Position numbers and translations under genes: made by a program. Shown here one piece after another: positions 33,070 through 45,875 of a stretch of 64,000 bases of DNA. This stretch comes from Calliopum simillimum (taxonomy: Eukaryota; Arthropoda; Insecta; Diptera; Lauxaniidae). The DNA lies in NCBI GenBank assembly GCA_951812925.1, contig OX638372.1, positions 64,373,407 to 64,437,406 of the forward strand, given 5' to 3'. The notes beneath the pieces are model-generated. The model did not search any database. It saw only the letters and a program-made list of their open reading frames with translations, and was not told the DNA's origin. The number at the start of each line of letters is the position of its first letter. Within the stretch, counting starts at the first letter, position 1.

Positions 33070-35140
33070 TTAAAAACCTTTCGATTTGTTAAAGTTAATA
33101 GAGTGGTACATACAAACGGTAAGTCAGTAGGCCGCGAAATTTTTATCATTTATTTTTTAATAAAATTGTCACTTGTTGGCATTCAAATAATTGCAATATC
33201 TTTTCTTAATCGTATGTGATTTGTTTGTGAAAATTGTGCTTTTTAAGAAGTGGATAAGATTAACATTTTCAACTTCATTGGATACTTTAAAAGGTGTTAC
33301 CAAAAATTGCCATTTTGAAACGTACAAAATTTGAAAGGAAGGTTTATCCACAAAACAAGATATAAATTTTCGCAAAAACTTTCTATTTTAAAATTGTACT
33401 AGACTGTAAAATATATAAATTTTATAAGTGCTCAATGTGCGATTTGGTCGTTAAATGAGAATTTTCTGCTGTTGAGGGGCCGCGGTCGGTAAAATAATTT
33501 TTTTACTCAAAAGCGAGGCATCGTACGAAAAAAGTGGATAAGGCAAAGTGCTTCTGTTTAATCCGTAAGGGCTTCCGCTCTGTAAGATCTATTCTTTCTT
33601 TTTAACATTACATGTCCCAGGATGTATGTAAGTAAGCGTGCTGAAGCTTACCGCAGCCTTACGGAAAAAGGTTTTATGAAGCGCTTATTTGTAATGCGGC
33701 GGTAAGTTTTCTTTTAATTAAAAAAAAAGCAACGAACTGATCGCAGTAGAGCTCAACCATCCGCGGACCATTGTAGATTTTTTTCCACAGAACTACTTTT
33801 TGTTAAATTTCTAATTGTAGTCGCCATTTTGAATTTCGCAATTTACTAAAAAATCTTGAACAGACAAAATTTTGAGACCTTAAACACATTTTGGAAGCTA
33901 ATGCTTCCTTATCGGACGTTTTGAGAGGCAGAGTCTGAACAGCGAAAACATGCAACGAAAAAGTGTAACGGATGTTTGCAACGAAAATGCGTCACACATA
34001 TAAAAATAGAGACGTACTGTATACAAAGTACAGTATATATGTATGTATACATATATATATGTTTATAAACATTGCGCGCACCAGCTCATGCTCTCTCTCT
34101 CTCTCTCTCTCTCTCTCACTTATTTTTGTATTTAAGCTCGCTTTTTTAATACTCCAGTTCAACATTTTACCTCTTACTTAATAATAAACAAATTTTAAAA
34201 TATCAATTTATTATAAGTTTTAACTACAATAAGTTTTAGCTTATTATATTAGCTTATAATAAGCATTAGCTTCCAATATCATCGGCCACTCCCCGAGTGC
34301 CACCTGCCGTTTTTTATCTTGCTCCTCCTTCTGGAGACAGAGCTGTCCCGGTTGGCATGGAACTTCCCACATATTCATACACATATGAGGTATATACTCG
34401 TAAATAAATAATAAATAAACAATTTTTTCCGTCTGTTTTTTGTTAACTGAACAAAAAGGCACAAAATGGCTCATTGAGAAGATTTAACACAAAAAAAACT
34501 TTTGGTTTGTTTACTATAAAAAATTTTTTATTATTGAAAAAAAAAAAGTTGTGTTTCTTTTAAGTTGTTCACTCACAAAACCCAAATCAAAAAATTTTCC
34601 TTGTCACTTGACAGGCTGTTGATTGCTGTGGCACGCCTGAGTTGTTGAAAGATTAATGACCGAAGAAACGCATGAATAAAGTTAAGAAATTCAAAAGCGT
34701 GTAATTTTCTATTTTAAGAAAAAAATCGGTACTATTACTGGAAATGTTGAAAAATTGAATTTAAATAAGGTTCTTTTTATGGTATTAAAAACCTTATTAT
34801 TATCCATTTGTTGCGATTGAAAGAGAAAATCTTATGCAAAATTTGCTTTTTTTGTACGGAAAGGAAAAAAGTTACTAATTAAGTTGTAGCCATGCCTAGC
34901 ATTATAAATGTCGCGAAATTGGCGATTTTTGTAAATTTCTTAGTAAGACTGCATTTTAAAAACTCAAACTTTTTTTTTCACATTTTTCGAAACATTTTAT
35001 AATTTTCAACAATTTTTCCAAGCCCAAATATTAAGAAAAAAGCATTTCAAAACGTTCTAAAAATTCTGAAAAAACTTTCACGTATTCTTGCATGCATTCT
35101 GAACATTTAATGCTTAGCAAAAAAGCAAAGCCTACTAAGA
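33070..35140. other. Unassigned stretch with one eroded MITE fragment and a CT run
   Basis: 33540-33620 is similar to the interior of the 19775-20281 MITE. 34089-34117 is a (CT)n microsatellite. Nothing else is recognised. Confidence 0.45.
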
Positions 35141-35149
35141 AAAAAATCT

Positions 35150-35285
35150 CATTCGTATTATCGAACCGTAAAATTTACCGCTGTTCGTATTATAGAACCG
35201 CATGTGGAAGAAATATTGCATTCGTATTATTGGACATTCGTAATACGGAGCATTCGTATTACTGGACGTCGACTGTACTTATTTT
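35150..35285 (-). mobile_element. Possible pogo/Tigger-like terminal fragment
   Basis: ATTCGTATTAT followed by GAACCG or GGAC recurs four to five times in 130 bp. The block ends ATTACTGGACGTCGACTGTA, which read from the other strand (TACAGTCGACGTCCAGTAAT) resembles pogo-type transposon termini. No partner end or transposase is visible. Confidence 0.3.
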
Positions 35286-35289
35286 TCAG

Positions 35290-36015
35290 TTTTCGACGAA
35301 AAAAAAAGATGCCGCTGGCAAATTTAATAAAACCAAACCAAACCGCACCACATTGTTTTCAACTTCAAAGCTGATTTTTTAAACCCTTTGCATGAAAAAA
35401 CGTGTGCTTCATTTTTTTTAAAATAAGATACAGATTGAAATTGCATTTCCTCGAAAAATTTTCCCTCTTGCTTCCTTCAATGCTTCAGATCTAATGGATT
35501 GATTTTAATTACTATGCAAAATTTGTCTTAAAATGCAACCAAATAGAAGCGAATTTTTTCAACTTTACACATTTGAATTTCAATATACGGATGATTGATC
35601 ATATGGGAAAAGAAATTTTGGTTTTTTTTTTTTAATTTGCTGCAACTGGAATAACAACTCAAGAAAAAATTTAAAAATTTGAATCGGAAATATAAAATAT
35701 TAAGTACCTGCATGAAATTTCTCGTACGCAAGAGCATAGTTTGCAACTTTGATTAAAAATGTTGGTGGAATCATAAAAATCTACAAATTTGACTTTGTTT
35801 ACAACGTTATATGCTTTTATAGCATATTCTCTTTACAGTTTTCCTCCAATTGTTTTATATTTCTATGTAGCAAAATGTTTTGAAATTTCAATTTTATAGC
35901 ATTTTTTAAAGGAATTTTATACGCTTGATAAAAATTTTTTTTAGAAAATATCAGAATACTTTGGAACAGCTCAACTTGTTCTCCGAACGAATTTGTGCAT
36001 ATACACGACTAGAAA
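35290..36015. other. AT-rich DNA without recognised features
   Basis: Nothing identified. Confidence 0.4.
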
Positions 36016-36020
36016 ATTTT

Positions 36021-36282
36021 GTTTGGCGGCAATTAGGGCCCCATTGGTTTTGCCTAACTAGAACGTTAGGGCCAAACGCAGGAGCCCAACGTGGCCCTTA
36101 TAAAAGATGTAATGGTGTTCCCATATTTTCTCTATTAGGAATGCCTATAACCGGCCAAATAATGTAGGCATTCGTAATTAGGAAAATTTGAGGCTTGCCA
36201 AACTAGACCATCGCTGGTCTTTCGCACTTGGCCCTAACGTTTTGGTTAGGCAAAACCAATTAGGTCCTAATTTCCGCCTAAC
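36021..36282. mobile_element. 262-bp MITE with ~54-bp terminal inverted repeats
   Basis: GTTTGGCGGCAATTAGGGCC, then TTGGTTTTGCCTAAC and AACGTTAGGGCC at the left are mirrored by GGCCCTAACGTT, GTTAGGCAAAACCAA and CCGCCTAAC at the right, with a few mismatches. Non-coding. A clear target duplication was not found. Confidence 0.8.
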
Positions 36283-36978
36283 TAATAATTTTCAAATCAT
36301 TAAAACGAAAAATAACTTATTCTTTTTAGTAATTTATTGAAACAAAAGTTTTCTTATTTGTATTTAAATACTACAACTAATTTGGTTACTCCAATTCTAT
36401 AGTTCAGAGATTATTCAATTTTAAGATTTTTGAAAATTTAAATTTACACAGATTTTCGACTTTTCTTGTCTTTTTTTTCTTTCTTTTTCTTATAAGATAA
36501 TTAAAACCAAATACAATTACTGACATAATTTTTTAATTATTACATAACAATGTCAATAATTCATCGCTTTGTATGAGTTGTACGAATGTCTGACAAAATA
36601 TTTTGGTCGCATCAGACGAAATCGTATACGTCTAATACAAACATTGAAAAATTAATCTGGCATGTTCAGAATCGGAATGAAAGCAATCCTCAAGATCTCA
36701 GCCTTCCGATAACACTAGTTTACAGATGATTAAAAAATTTTTTCCCATTGAATGCCATTATTCATTTTATTTGTAAAATGGGCTGCTGATTCCGAAAATC
36801 GCATTATCTACGAATGATATTCAAATTACTTTTTGATTGGCTTGTCAGTTTCGGCGAAATACATTGTTTTCTAAAAAAACATTTTTTTTTCGAAAAAATT
36901 AAGAAAAAATCAAAATCAATTGCAGATTTATACAAGAAAAAAAAATTTTTAAAATCATTTTGTTTTTTAATATCATAA

Positions 36979-37482
36979 ACGGTATTCACGAAGTAGGGCA
37001 GCTTGTGTGGCAAAAGGGTTAAATAGAAAATCTGCTCTAAACAACAACAAAATACATTTAAGAATTTTAGCTACAAGTTAGCTCGTTTGCTACACAAAAC
37101 AATTTAGTAAATTTGAATAGCTTTTCTACTACAGTAAGATGTGTCGGAATTATGTTGACATTTGTGTTTAAATAAAATTCGATTTTGTTTTTTTGGAAAA
37201 TTAAAATCAAATGGACCAGAAAAAGGAAAAAACGTAAAGCTCAAAAGCTACTAAAATTCTGTTGGACAGCTATTGGACTTTTTTCATTCATCCGTGGTAC
37301 GTATTTTCATAAATTTTGATTCATAAATTTTGACTCAAAAATTTTTTATTTTTCAAAAGTAAACAAAAACCAGCTGATGTCGTAGCTCTTTAGCACTAAT
37401 GCTACACAGTCGTTCACTTACTTGGCTTACACCATTCTCTGTAGCTCATCTGCCCTGCCAGCTGCCCTACTTTGTGAATACC
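36979..37482. mobile_element. ~504-bp inverted-repeat insert inside R3
   Basis: ACGGTATTCACGAAGTAGGG at the left is mirrored by GCCCTACTTTGTGAATACC at the right, with GCAGCT inside both. Non-coding interior. It abuts the next inverted-repeat element. Confidence 0.7.
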
Positions 37483-37493
37483 ACTATAGTCTA

Positions 37494-38208
37494 TATCGAT
37501 ACCTTAGAGCCCTATAGTCCTATCTCCATTTTTCCAATTGTTGGGAAATGCAAAAAGAAGATTTTAAACAGTGGTTATTAAGGATTGGCTGCTGTTTTGA
37601 TGTAACTATAAATGCAATAATTTTACCCATGGTATATTTTAACATAATTTAATGTTTTTAACCAATTTTATTAATTTCTAACGAAATCCCAGCCAATTTA
37701 TAGTATGTCATTACTTTTGCCCTTAAATAAAATTCCACTACTATTCAAAAAAACGACGTTTTGGTATATTTTTGGAATTTTTTCCACAAAAATGTCGTAA
37801 AAAGTCATGAAACGCGTAGAAAACACGAAAAAAAACGAATTTTTTTTTTTTTTAATTTAATTTTTGGTTCCAACAAACAAGAGTGGAGCGTTGGGTGTAA
37901 CCAAATTTGTTCACCAAAATGTCGCAAAAAGTCATGAAACGCGAAAAAAACGCGAAAAAACGAAGAATTTTTTTTAAAAATATGACTTATTTGAATATTC
38001 ATTGGAGATAGGACAGTAGCGCTCTTGAAAAAATTACAGTTTAGAGATTGGATTTTTCTTAATTATCGAATATTTTGGTATTTTAGTGGTATTTTGACAT
38101 CACACAGTTTTCCACACGGTAAAGAAGCCCACAATGATGCCATAACTGCAAAAATCTCAAAATCGCAAAATGTGGAGATAGGACTATAGCGCTCTAAGGT
38201 ATCGATAT
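37494..38208. mobile_element. ~715-bp inverted-repeat insert with ATCGATACCTTAGAGC ends
   Basis: ATCGATACCTTAGAGCCCTA followed by TAGTCCTATCTCCA (37496-37529) is mirrored by TGGAGATAGGACTATAGCGC and TCTAAGGTATCGAT (38172-38205). Two direct copies of AAATGTCG.AAAAAGTCATG then AAACGCG sit inside near 37791 and 37916. Non-coding. Confidence 0.75.
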
Positions 38209-39317
38209 ATTCCTCGCAATATCTTGCATAAGTTTACTGAACACATGGTACACCTCAGATGTAAGGATCATATACTTACATAGTTAAATTCATCGATTTA
38301 ACATAAGAATGCGTTATTTTTGTTTTTTTCATGTACAGTGGATTAAAAAACTTCAAAAATCGATTAAAAAAAATCTGACGTGCTGGAAAAAAACGACGAG
38401 ATACGGGTATTTTTTTTTAACGTATACTTTAAGAATTTTTTGCATTTTCTTATGTGTTTTACAAAAAGTTTCAAATTATCGAACAGTTTATTACAAAAAA
38501 ACTAAAAAAATAGGCAAAAGCGCATTTTAGTAATTTATCAATGAATTGTATACAACTTTTACATTTTTCCATCGATTTTATTAAATAGTATCTTATTTGC
38601 TTTACAAATATATAGACTGTGATATAAAGAAACAAAATAATTTTTAAAATTTTATTTTCTTGTATAAATCTGCAGTTGATTTTGATTTTTTCTTAATTTT
38701 TTCGAAAAAAAAAATGTTTTTTTTAGAAATCAATGTATTTCGCCGAAACTGACAAGCCAATCAAAAAGTGATGTGAATGTTATTTGTAGGTAATTACCTT
38801 TTATATGACATACAATACGTTTAAACATAAACATTGGTTCTTGAGATATTTGTATTTAAGTTGAACTATATTTTTTTTTTGGTCCAAAAACCGAAAATGA
38901 CCGATATCTCGAAAACGACACGAACTAAAAAAAAAAATAATGCGATGTTCGGAATCAGCAGCCCATTTTACATATAAAATGAATAATGGCATTCACTGGG
39001 AATTTTGGCTGTAAACTTGTGTAATCAACACCAAATCGGATTTATGTTTTGGTAAATTGAATAGGAACCATAAGTAAATTTAATTGTATCCGATTCCATC
39101 TTATTTGTCGCAATGCAGAGCTCTTGAAGATTGCTTTCATTAGAATTCCGAAGTGGTTTTGGATGGTTCTTCGTTGTCAAAACTCTTTTCCATCCAATCG
39201 ATACACCCTTGTTAAGATGAACGTACTCAAAAATCGTAAAAAATCATCGCATGGATTGAATGAATTGAATTGAATTTTTTAAGTGTTACAATGCGAACTA
39301 AGAGATGAAGCCTGAAA

Positions 39318-40577
39318 AAAAAGTCAGAAGAAATTGACGTTAGTATTGTGGAGGAGATACTCTCAGAATCAGCAAATAATACCAATGTAATAGAAGATAT
39401 TTCAATTGCGGCTGAAGATTTGGTGTCAGCACAAATTGACATTGGTAATGAAGTGGAGATAATGGTGATGCCTGAAGAATCTCCAAATAATAACATTGGA
39501 TTGGTTAGATTACAGTTCAGTTCTGTTAAATACGTAAAATGGTGCTGGTTTTAATGAATTTGTCGAAAAAATGCTTTCGGATCTAAGCACTTTTCTCGAA
39601 ATAAATGGATTTAGTAAAATTTGCATAATTAAAATAGATGAAACTCCTATAACAGCAAATTTACAATATAATGAATTTCGTAAATGCATAGAAGGTATTG
39701 TGAAAACATACCCACAGCTACCATTTTAATGATGGATGTTTTACTGCAGATGAAGTTTTAGAAATCTTTGTTAATTTGGTTAGATCCGCATATAATTTGA
39801 ATATAAAAGCAATAGGCTCTGCATGTGATCGGGCCAAAACAAATAAGACCGCATTTAAAAACTTAAAAATTCATTATAATGATCATACAATTACGAGTCT
39901 GACGTATGATGAATGTCATCAACATAAAACTAGGATAAAGATCTTTAATGAAAAAATTGATAATTTAATTTTATTTAATGATCTTGAAGTTTTCATTATT
40001 TATGATTTCAAACATTTGATAAAATGTTTAATAAATTTTTACAAAAGAATGAGTTCTTAATTGCCTAAGATATAGCTAGTTGGAAAGTAAAAGAATGTGT
40101 TGCGAAGAAAATGGAAAAATGTACTTATTCAAAATTATATCGTATTCAATGAAACAATTATTTGCTATGCATTTGCAGATGATATTGACAAATGCATTGA
40201 AGAAGGATTTTTCGACACAAATGACGGAATGAACGCGAATATGGCCAAAGCAACAAGTACGCTCAAATCATGGTGGAAAAACTTCTTTCTCATCAGAAAA
40301 TTAGCAATTTAGAAAAATAATTAATCTGATGGATTACTTTTCAAAAATTAAATATGGATCTATAAGCGAAGAATATATCCATCATGATTTAAAAATGTGT
40401 ACCATTGCTTCTTTAAAACTAAAAGTGAAGATACTAGTCATTAAAATATTTACATAAACGCTACAACTATCCAATTCGAAAATCGTCTATTTAATGAGAT
40501 AGAATTAGTTACTAATTTTATAGAAAAAATTGACAACGTTTCAGACATTATAGCCCAGGAAAATAAGAATATTTCTG
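39318..40577 (+). pseudogene. P-element-like transposase, copy A
   Basis: From 39318 it matches copy B: EEILSESANNTNVIEDIS, AQIDIGNEVEIMVMPEES and IGLVRLQFSSVK. Next come HSYHFNDGCFTADE, NLNIKAIGSACDRAKTN (the GxxCD...N motif of P transposases), TSLTYDECHQHKTRIK and FIIYDFKHLIKCLINFYK (the D-x-x-HL-x-K region of the RNase H-like fold), then LRRKWKN and GMNANMAKATSTL. The THAP domain is missing: an ATGCGAACTAAGAGATGA near 39292 may mark the deleted junction. An internal deletion also joins GIVK to THSYHF, relative to copy B. Stops and frameshifts make it inactive. Confidence 0.88.
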
Positions 40578-41310
40578 CGAAAAAATTACAAGTGAATTTT
40601 TTTCACAGGAATTATATTTATTTATGCATGGTTAATAATGTGTAAAAAGTCCATTGAAGTCCATTGTGCGCATATAAAGTTATTCAGGCTCAAAGGTCGC
40701 TAAAATCAGCTTTTGCAAATATCTCGCTAACACAAACTTTTACAGAAAAATTTTGTAACACAGGAAATGCCCTATGTAAAGATGTAAAAAATGTTTTCGT
40801 GTAGCTTATAGTTTAGGAGATAACCCAATTTAAAAAGTTGTGCACAGTTTTTATATGTAAATACTACGTATAAGTTCATATTAAATATTTTACTTTTATA
40901 ATTGCGAATACTCTTTAACGAGGAGTCGTCCAAAAAAAATTAAAAAACCATCAAAAGATAATTGCATTCTGTATACACCGTATTAAATCTTTTTGGAGCG
41001 ACTCATGGTCCAAGAGATAATCTTCAAAATTCGTTAAGGTTTCGAAAATACTGGTTTTTGAAGGATATCTCTGAAACGGTAAGTTATACGATAAAAAGTA
41101 ACCGCATCAATTTTGTAGAACATTACAAGATCTATAAAAAATAACCCACATGTGTACACATTGAAGTAACCGTTTAGAAGTTATTCAATAAAAACCGGTT
41201 TTTTTGCCATTTAAAGGTTTTTTTTTTTAATATTTTCTAAACGGTTACTTCAATGTTTACACATATTGCTTAGTTTTTGTAGATCTTGTGATGATGGTGT
41301 TGCTTTTTGT
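40578..41310 (+). mobile_element. P1 palindromic element, one arm plus part of the other
   Basis: It starts with GCGAAAAAATTACAAGTGAA and the TGCATGGTTAATAATGTGTA block, then follows the same ~650-bp arm seen at 46467-49036 (AAAAGTCCATTGAAGTCCAT, GGAGATAACCCAATTTAAAA, AACGGTAAGT.ATACGATAAAA). After the centre near 41200-41225 only ~90 bp of the second arm remain. It sits at the same place in the P transposase as the copy-B insertion. Confidence 0.8.
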
Positions 41311-42595
41311 CAAAAACTTTGAAGAAAATCAAAAATTTTTAACTTTCCTCTGATTTGACGATTGATTTGATGAGTTATTTTAAAATGTGAACGCAAATAC
41401 ATTTTTCTATATGCGTTGTTTTCATTATTTTAAGTAAGGTCGTGGTTGAAAGAAAGCTTACAAGTGTGTGCAAGTGTGCGTTTCTAGGATTCCATACATG
41501 TATTTTTAATAAGAATTTGTTAGGTTGTTAATTTGTGTTGTCTTAAGAAACGGATTCTAATAAGTTTAAGACAAAACGAATATTTTACCTAAAAACGGCG
41601 ATTTTCTTTTGGACGTAATTAGGTGCATAAATTTGTCTGATTGAACGTAACTCCATGCCTATCACGCAGTTTGGAAAATTCAGAGACATTTTGAAATTTA
41701 TTTATTAATCGGTGTTAAATTGACTAATTATTCGTTTGTCATGAAATAAGTAAACTTTTGTGAATGCAGTGACGTAATTACGGCTTAAAGTTTTATCTTT
41801 GAAAACCCTAAAAAATTGCGAATAATTATCCAAAAATTCTTATGTTTTCTTTGTGTATAAGGGTTTCATATAATCGAAGTTTCTGAAGCAAATTACAGTG
41901 TCTAAACATAAATTTGTGAAATTATTGATTGATATTGACCTAAAGAAACGATTTCTAATAAGTTTAAGACAAAACTAATAATATTTTAGCAAAAAACGGC
42001 GATTTTCTTTAGGACGTAATTAGGTGCATAAATTTGTGTGGGTGAACGTAATTCCGTTCCGGCCGTTATGAGCTATTTAAACTTTTTAACCCATTCTGTC
42101 GCCACGACCCACTTACGATTTTTTCTGAATTTTACTCCAGAATATTTGTGTCGCTAAGGTGTGCTCGTTTGCATAAAGCTAAAAATCGCATTATTCGTTT
42201 TTTACTCTGCAGGGGGCGCTTTAATTAAAAAAACATTTTGAAAAAACAAATTTCAATCAATCATAAAATTTTTAAATAATAATTATTTTGTTGATGTCTT
42301 TCTCAAAAACTTCTGGCAACATTGCTTTCTCATTTCTTGTTATTCTGCAGTTGTTTCGTTTCGTTTCCAAGTAACAGCAAAAATAAGACTGAACGTTGAC
42401 TTAATTTTCAAACGAGCGTAAAAGGAAACAAAGGAAATTCCGTTAATTTTACCATTTCCGACTGTATTGCGTAATAGTATTTTGTGACTTGCTATCGAGA
42501 AAAGTATTGAAAAAAGTAAGTAAAAATTATAAAAAGTGAAATGTATTAAGAAGTAATATTTTTTTGGTTTTGAACAGACTAAATTACAGATAACA
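41311..42595. repeat. Diverged direct repeat (~400-bp spacing) in non-coding DNA
   Basis: GGCGATTTTCTTT.GGACGT followed by AATTAGGTGCATAAATTTGT occurs at about 41597 and 41998, each preceded by AAGAAACG.TTCTAATAAGT and TTTAAGACAAAAC. They look like two surviving monomers of a larger repeat. The rest of the interval holds nothing recognisable. Confidence 0.6.
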
Positions 42596-42600
42596 CAGGT

Positions 42601-43465
42601 TTACAAAAAAAAAAAAAAAAAAATGTCATGGCGTTTTGACCAGACTATGTTTTTCCTAGGGACTTTGACGTCCTGAATCAGAATCCCGGGTCCGTTTTTT
42701 TCCAGAAAATATTTGAAAAAATATTTCAAAGTCATATGTAGGTCATGTGTCGTTTAGTGATAAATTCGCTAAAATTCTAAAACTAATTTTTTATCATTGA
42801 GTTCTTAGTCTTTAAAAAGAATATGTGATCAAAAAGGGTATCTCGGACCTAGTTTCGGAGATGTAGCCTTTTAAGATCCGGATGTATCTTCTATGAAAAC
42901 AGCTATAAGTTGGGACCTTGGATGGCTTTGTAAAATATTGGTGTCGTATGAAAGGTATTTTGACAGCCTATAAAAATGTTTTGAGCATATTTTCAATTGA
43001 ATTCATAGTTTTCGAGATGTCAGCTTTTTTGAAATTTTGTGAAATTTTTGAATTACAACAGCAAATAAATCAACAACACCAACAACAACAATAACAACAA
43101 CAAAATACCTTTCATATGACACCAATATTTTCCAAATCCATTCAGGGTTTCCCAACTTATAGCGGTTTTCATAGAAGATATATCCGGATCTTCCAATGGC
43201 TACATCTCCGAAACTAGGTCCGAGATACCCTTTTGATCACATATTCTTTTTAAGACCTAAGTTCTCAATGATTTAAAATTAGTTTCAGAATTTTAGCGAA
43301 TTTATCACTAAACGACACATGAACCCCATTTTGACCTCCATATGACCTTGAAATCTCTTTTCTCAGACGTTCTGGAAAAAAACGGACCCGGGATTCGGAT
43401 TCAGGACGTCAAAGTCCCTAGGAAACACATATTGTGGTCAAAACGCCAAGGGATTTTTTTTGTAA
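42601..43465. mobile_element. 865-bp long inverted-repeat element, ~363-bp arms
   Basis: TTACAAAAAAA at 42601 is mirrored by TTTTTTTGTAA ending 43465. The arms stay complementary through GGGACTTTGACGTCCTGAAT, AAAAAGGGTATCTCGGACCT, AGTTTCGGAGATGTAGCC and ATGAAAGGTATTTTG. The spacer 42964-43101 carries a (CAA)n run. Non-coding. It belongs to the same structural class as the other large hairpins in this window but is unrelated in sequence. Confidence 0.88.
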
Positions 43466-43469
43466 GCCA

Positions 43470-44170
43470 GTTAAGTGTTTAAAAAATTTTGCAAACCATT
43501 TTTTCGAAAATAATTTCAGATCACTTAGTTATTTTTTGTTTCGTTTTACGTTGATATGCAAAATTTTACAAAAGTAGTGAAATATCAAATTATTTTTTGC
43601 TATAACTCAGTCAACTTTGTTAGGAGCAGAATCATTAGTATTGTTAGAAGCGCCATTAGTTTCTCTTCGGGCTTAATTTTACTTTAGCAATACTTAATAT
43701 TTCTTTTAAGCCTAGTTTGTTTTATTAAAAAGAGCAGGAGTGCAGCTCCTACTTATTATTCAAAAAAAATAAAAATTTCTAAATTGAGAGAGCTCTAGTA
43801 CCATTTTGCTTTGCAAAATTGAAAAATTGTTATCAAAAATTTCGCGCGTCTTTTTATAGTAAAATTGTTCCCCTCTTCTAAAAAGTGGAAAAATAAAATT
43901 TCTAATATTTTGATGTACATGAAGATATGATCTCAAAAACATCAATTTTCGACTATTTCGGGAACGACCCCAAGGAAAAAAACTTATTGCGTGTTTCGTG
44001 TTCAGCGACCTCAAATTAGTTTAGAAAAAATGGTTTTGCAAAATGTTGCAAACACTTACAACTTATTTGTAATAGAGTTTTGTAGGTATTAACTTTTTGT
44101 ACAATAGTTATTGTTTCAATAATGAATTTTTGGTAAACTAAACACTTTGTAGTATAAAAATCAAAATTAA
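43470..44170. other. AT-rich DNA without recognised features
   Basis: Nothing identified. Confidence 0.4.
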
Positions 44171-44174
44171 TTTA

Positions 44175-44340
44175 GGGCCAATTTTACAGTGTGAGCTAAA
44201 GAGTAGTGTAACTGTTGAATGTAGTTTAAGTAAAAATTTAATTTTCACAGTCATTTCGATTCAAGTTCCGCTTAAATGCCAGCCTTTCGAGACTCAAAAT
44301 GGTGAGGGCGCTTTATGTCACTATTGTCGTTGTCATAAAT
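44175..44340 (+). mobile_element. Possible Harbinger-type left end
   Basis: TTAGGGCCAATTTTACAGTG at 44172 resembles the Harbinger terminus at 30228 (TAAGGGCCAG.TTTTCAGTG). The next ~100 bp share the alternating GTTTAA/GTAGTTTAAG style. No partner end was found nearby and no coding part remains. Confidence 0.4.
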
Positions 44341-44479
44341 AAAAATTAAAAAATAATAAATAAAACAATTATTTCTAAAATAGCGAAATTAAATTTTTGT
44401 ATGTTTGAAATTTTTGTATTTAAACTCAATATTGTTTTAAAATGTACAAATATGTAAAAAAAAACCTCCGATGTCAAAG

Positions 44480-45460
44480 GAACTATATAAAACATTTTAA
44501 TTTAAGTTGACGTAAAAAAAACTTGATCCTTGATTATCTAATGCGCTCATATAGCTAAGTCCATGATTATATGTAGTTGGCCTTTCGGGGCAAAATTTTG
44601 CTGCTTTCACATTAAATTCCGAACTGCTTGACTTTTGAATTTGAACTAAAAAAATTGAGTATGCAGAAAGTTCCCTGTATGTTTGTGGATTGAAGTAGTC
44701 CAATGGAATTTACGAGATATTGATTTTTGAGCATTTCTTTTACTTTTAGTAAAGAAATGCATACACAAAATCAACAAAAATGAGAAACGGGAAAAATCAT
44801 TTTTGATGCTGAAATTGAATTTGGTTAAAACTGATCTATTATGCTTGGATTTCGAGACATCATTACCTAAAGTTCAAACAAAACCTTTTTTTTCGCAAAA
44901 TTTTAAGTTATTTAAAAAATTATGGTAATTTTTTGTTGTTTTTCCTTAAAACTCGCTATGAATCATGTCTTTATTTTTTCCAAAGAGAAGATATTTTATA
45001 TTATATATTTGAATGGGTTTATTTGAAAGTGAAATTAGTCTAATTTCAGTTTATGGTAGTTAAAGTTAGTTATATACATATGTTTTTTTTATATTTAAAA
45101 TTATAGACTCGTTAGACCACGATTTTATCATAATTAACTCAAAATAATTTTTCATGAAAAACATTTTTACAAAAATGAATTTGTTTTTTTTTTTTTTTTT
45201 TTTTTTTGAAAGTGGAATAAGTCCATTTTTTCAACTATTGCTTTATAGGTTTTGCGTTTAAATCTAATTAAAAATATTGGTAAGCGTAATTAAACTGCTT
45301 GTGACGTGTTTGCCACTGCAAATTTATCAAAATTTGTTATGCTGTAAATGTTTTTACAAGTGTAATAGAAAATATTTGTTTTCTTTTTGGAATGAATGGA
45401 GTTTCATGCTCCACTTTCATTTATAACAGATTAAAAAATTTGCTGTACTTTTGTATGACC
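44480..45460. other. AT-rich DNA without recognised features
   Basis: Long T runs (45182-45206) and chance frames only. Confidence 0.4.
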
Positions 45461-45875
45461 TATTCCATTTTCAGTCCCAAATATTTTGTATGTTGGGGCA
45501 AAAGAAAATTAAAATTAAATTTTTTCGATTCCTGGAGACTTTTTCGATGTTTTTTGATAAAGTAAGACCCTTACCGATTTTTTAGCGTTTTCGGACACTT
45601 GTCGATAGTTTATGATTCTTGCCAAATTTTGGATATTTTTCGAAACTTTTTGATTAATTCGGATTTCTGCACTCTTTCTGTCATTTCAGGATCCATCCAA
45701 CCGAAAACCATCGAAAAACATCAAAAAAGCCTATGGGAATCTGCAGAAGTCGGAATCAATCGAAAAATTCCGCAAGAATTATAAATTGCAGAAAATCGAA
45801 AAAAATTTTGCAACACATAAAAGTTTTAATTTTCTTTTGCCTTTATTTATATTTTGTGACTGAAAATGGAACAAG
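45460..45875. repeat. Imperfect inverted repeat, ~415 bp
   Basis: CCTATTCCATTTTCAGTCCC and the CAAAAGAAAATTAAAA block at 45460-45520 are mirrored by TTTTAATTTTCTTTTGCC and GACTGAAAATGGAACAAGTC at 45825-45880. The interior has TCGATG/CATCGA-type short repeats reminiscent of the 470-1640 minisatellite. Non-coding. Confidence 0.55.

Larger units (their letters stand above)
36744..39000. mobile_element. R3 element, copy 1 (2.26 kb), with nested inserts
   Basis: CCCATTGAATGCCATTATTC at the left is mirrored by GAATAATGGCATTCACTGGG at the right. The mirror extends through AAAATGGGCTGCTGATTCCG and into the GAAACTGACAAGCC and GATTTATACAAGAA regions. A shorter copy of the same element is at 50395-51415. 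The interior contains two further inverted-repeat inserts (36979-37482, 37494-38208) and an R1-derived segment (about 38210-38460). No transposase was recognised. Confidence 0.75.

Noticed and set aside
33972..34181. Short ORF over the (CT)n run
   Set aside because: Leucine/serine alternation is produced by the microsatellite.
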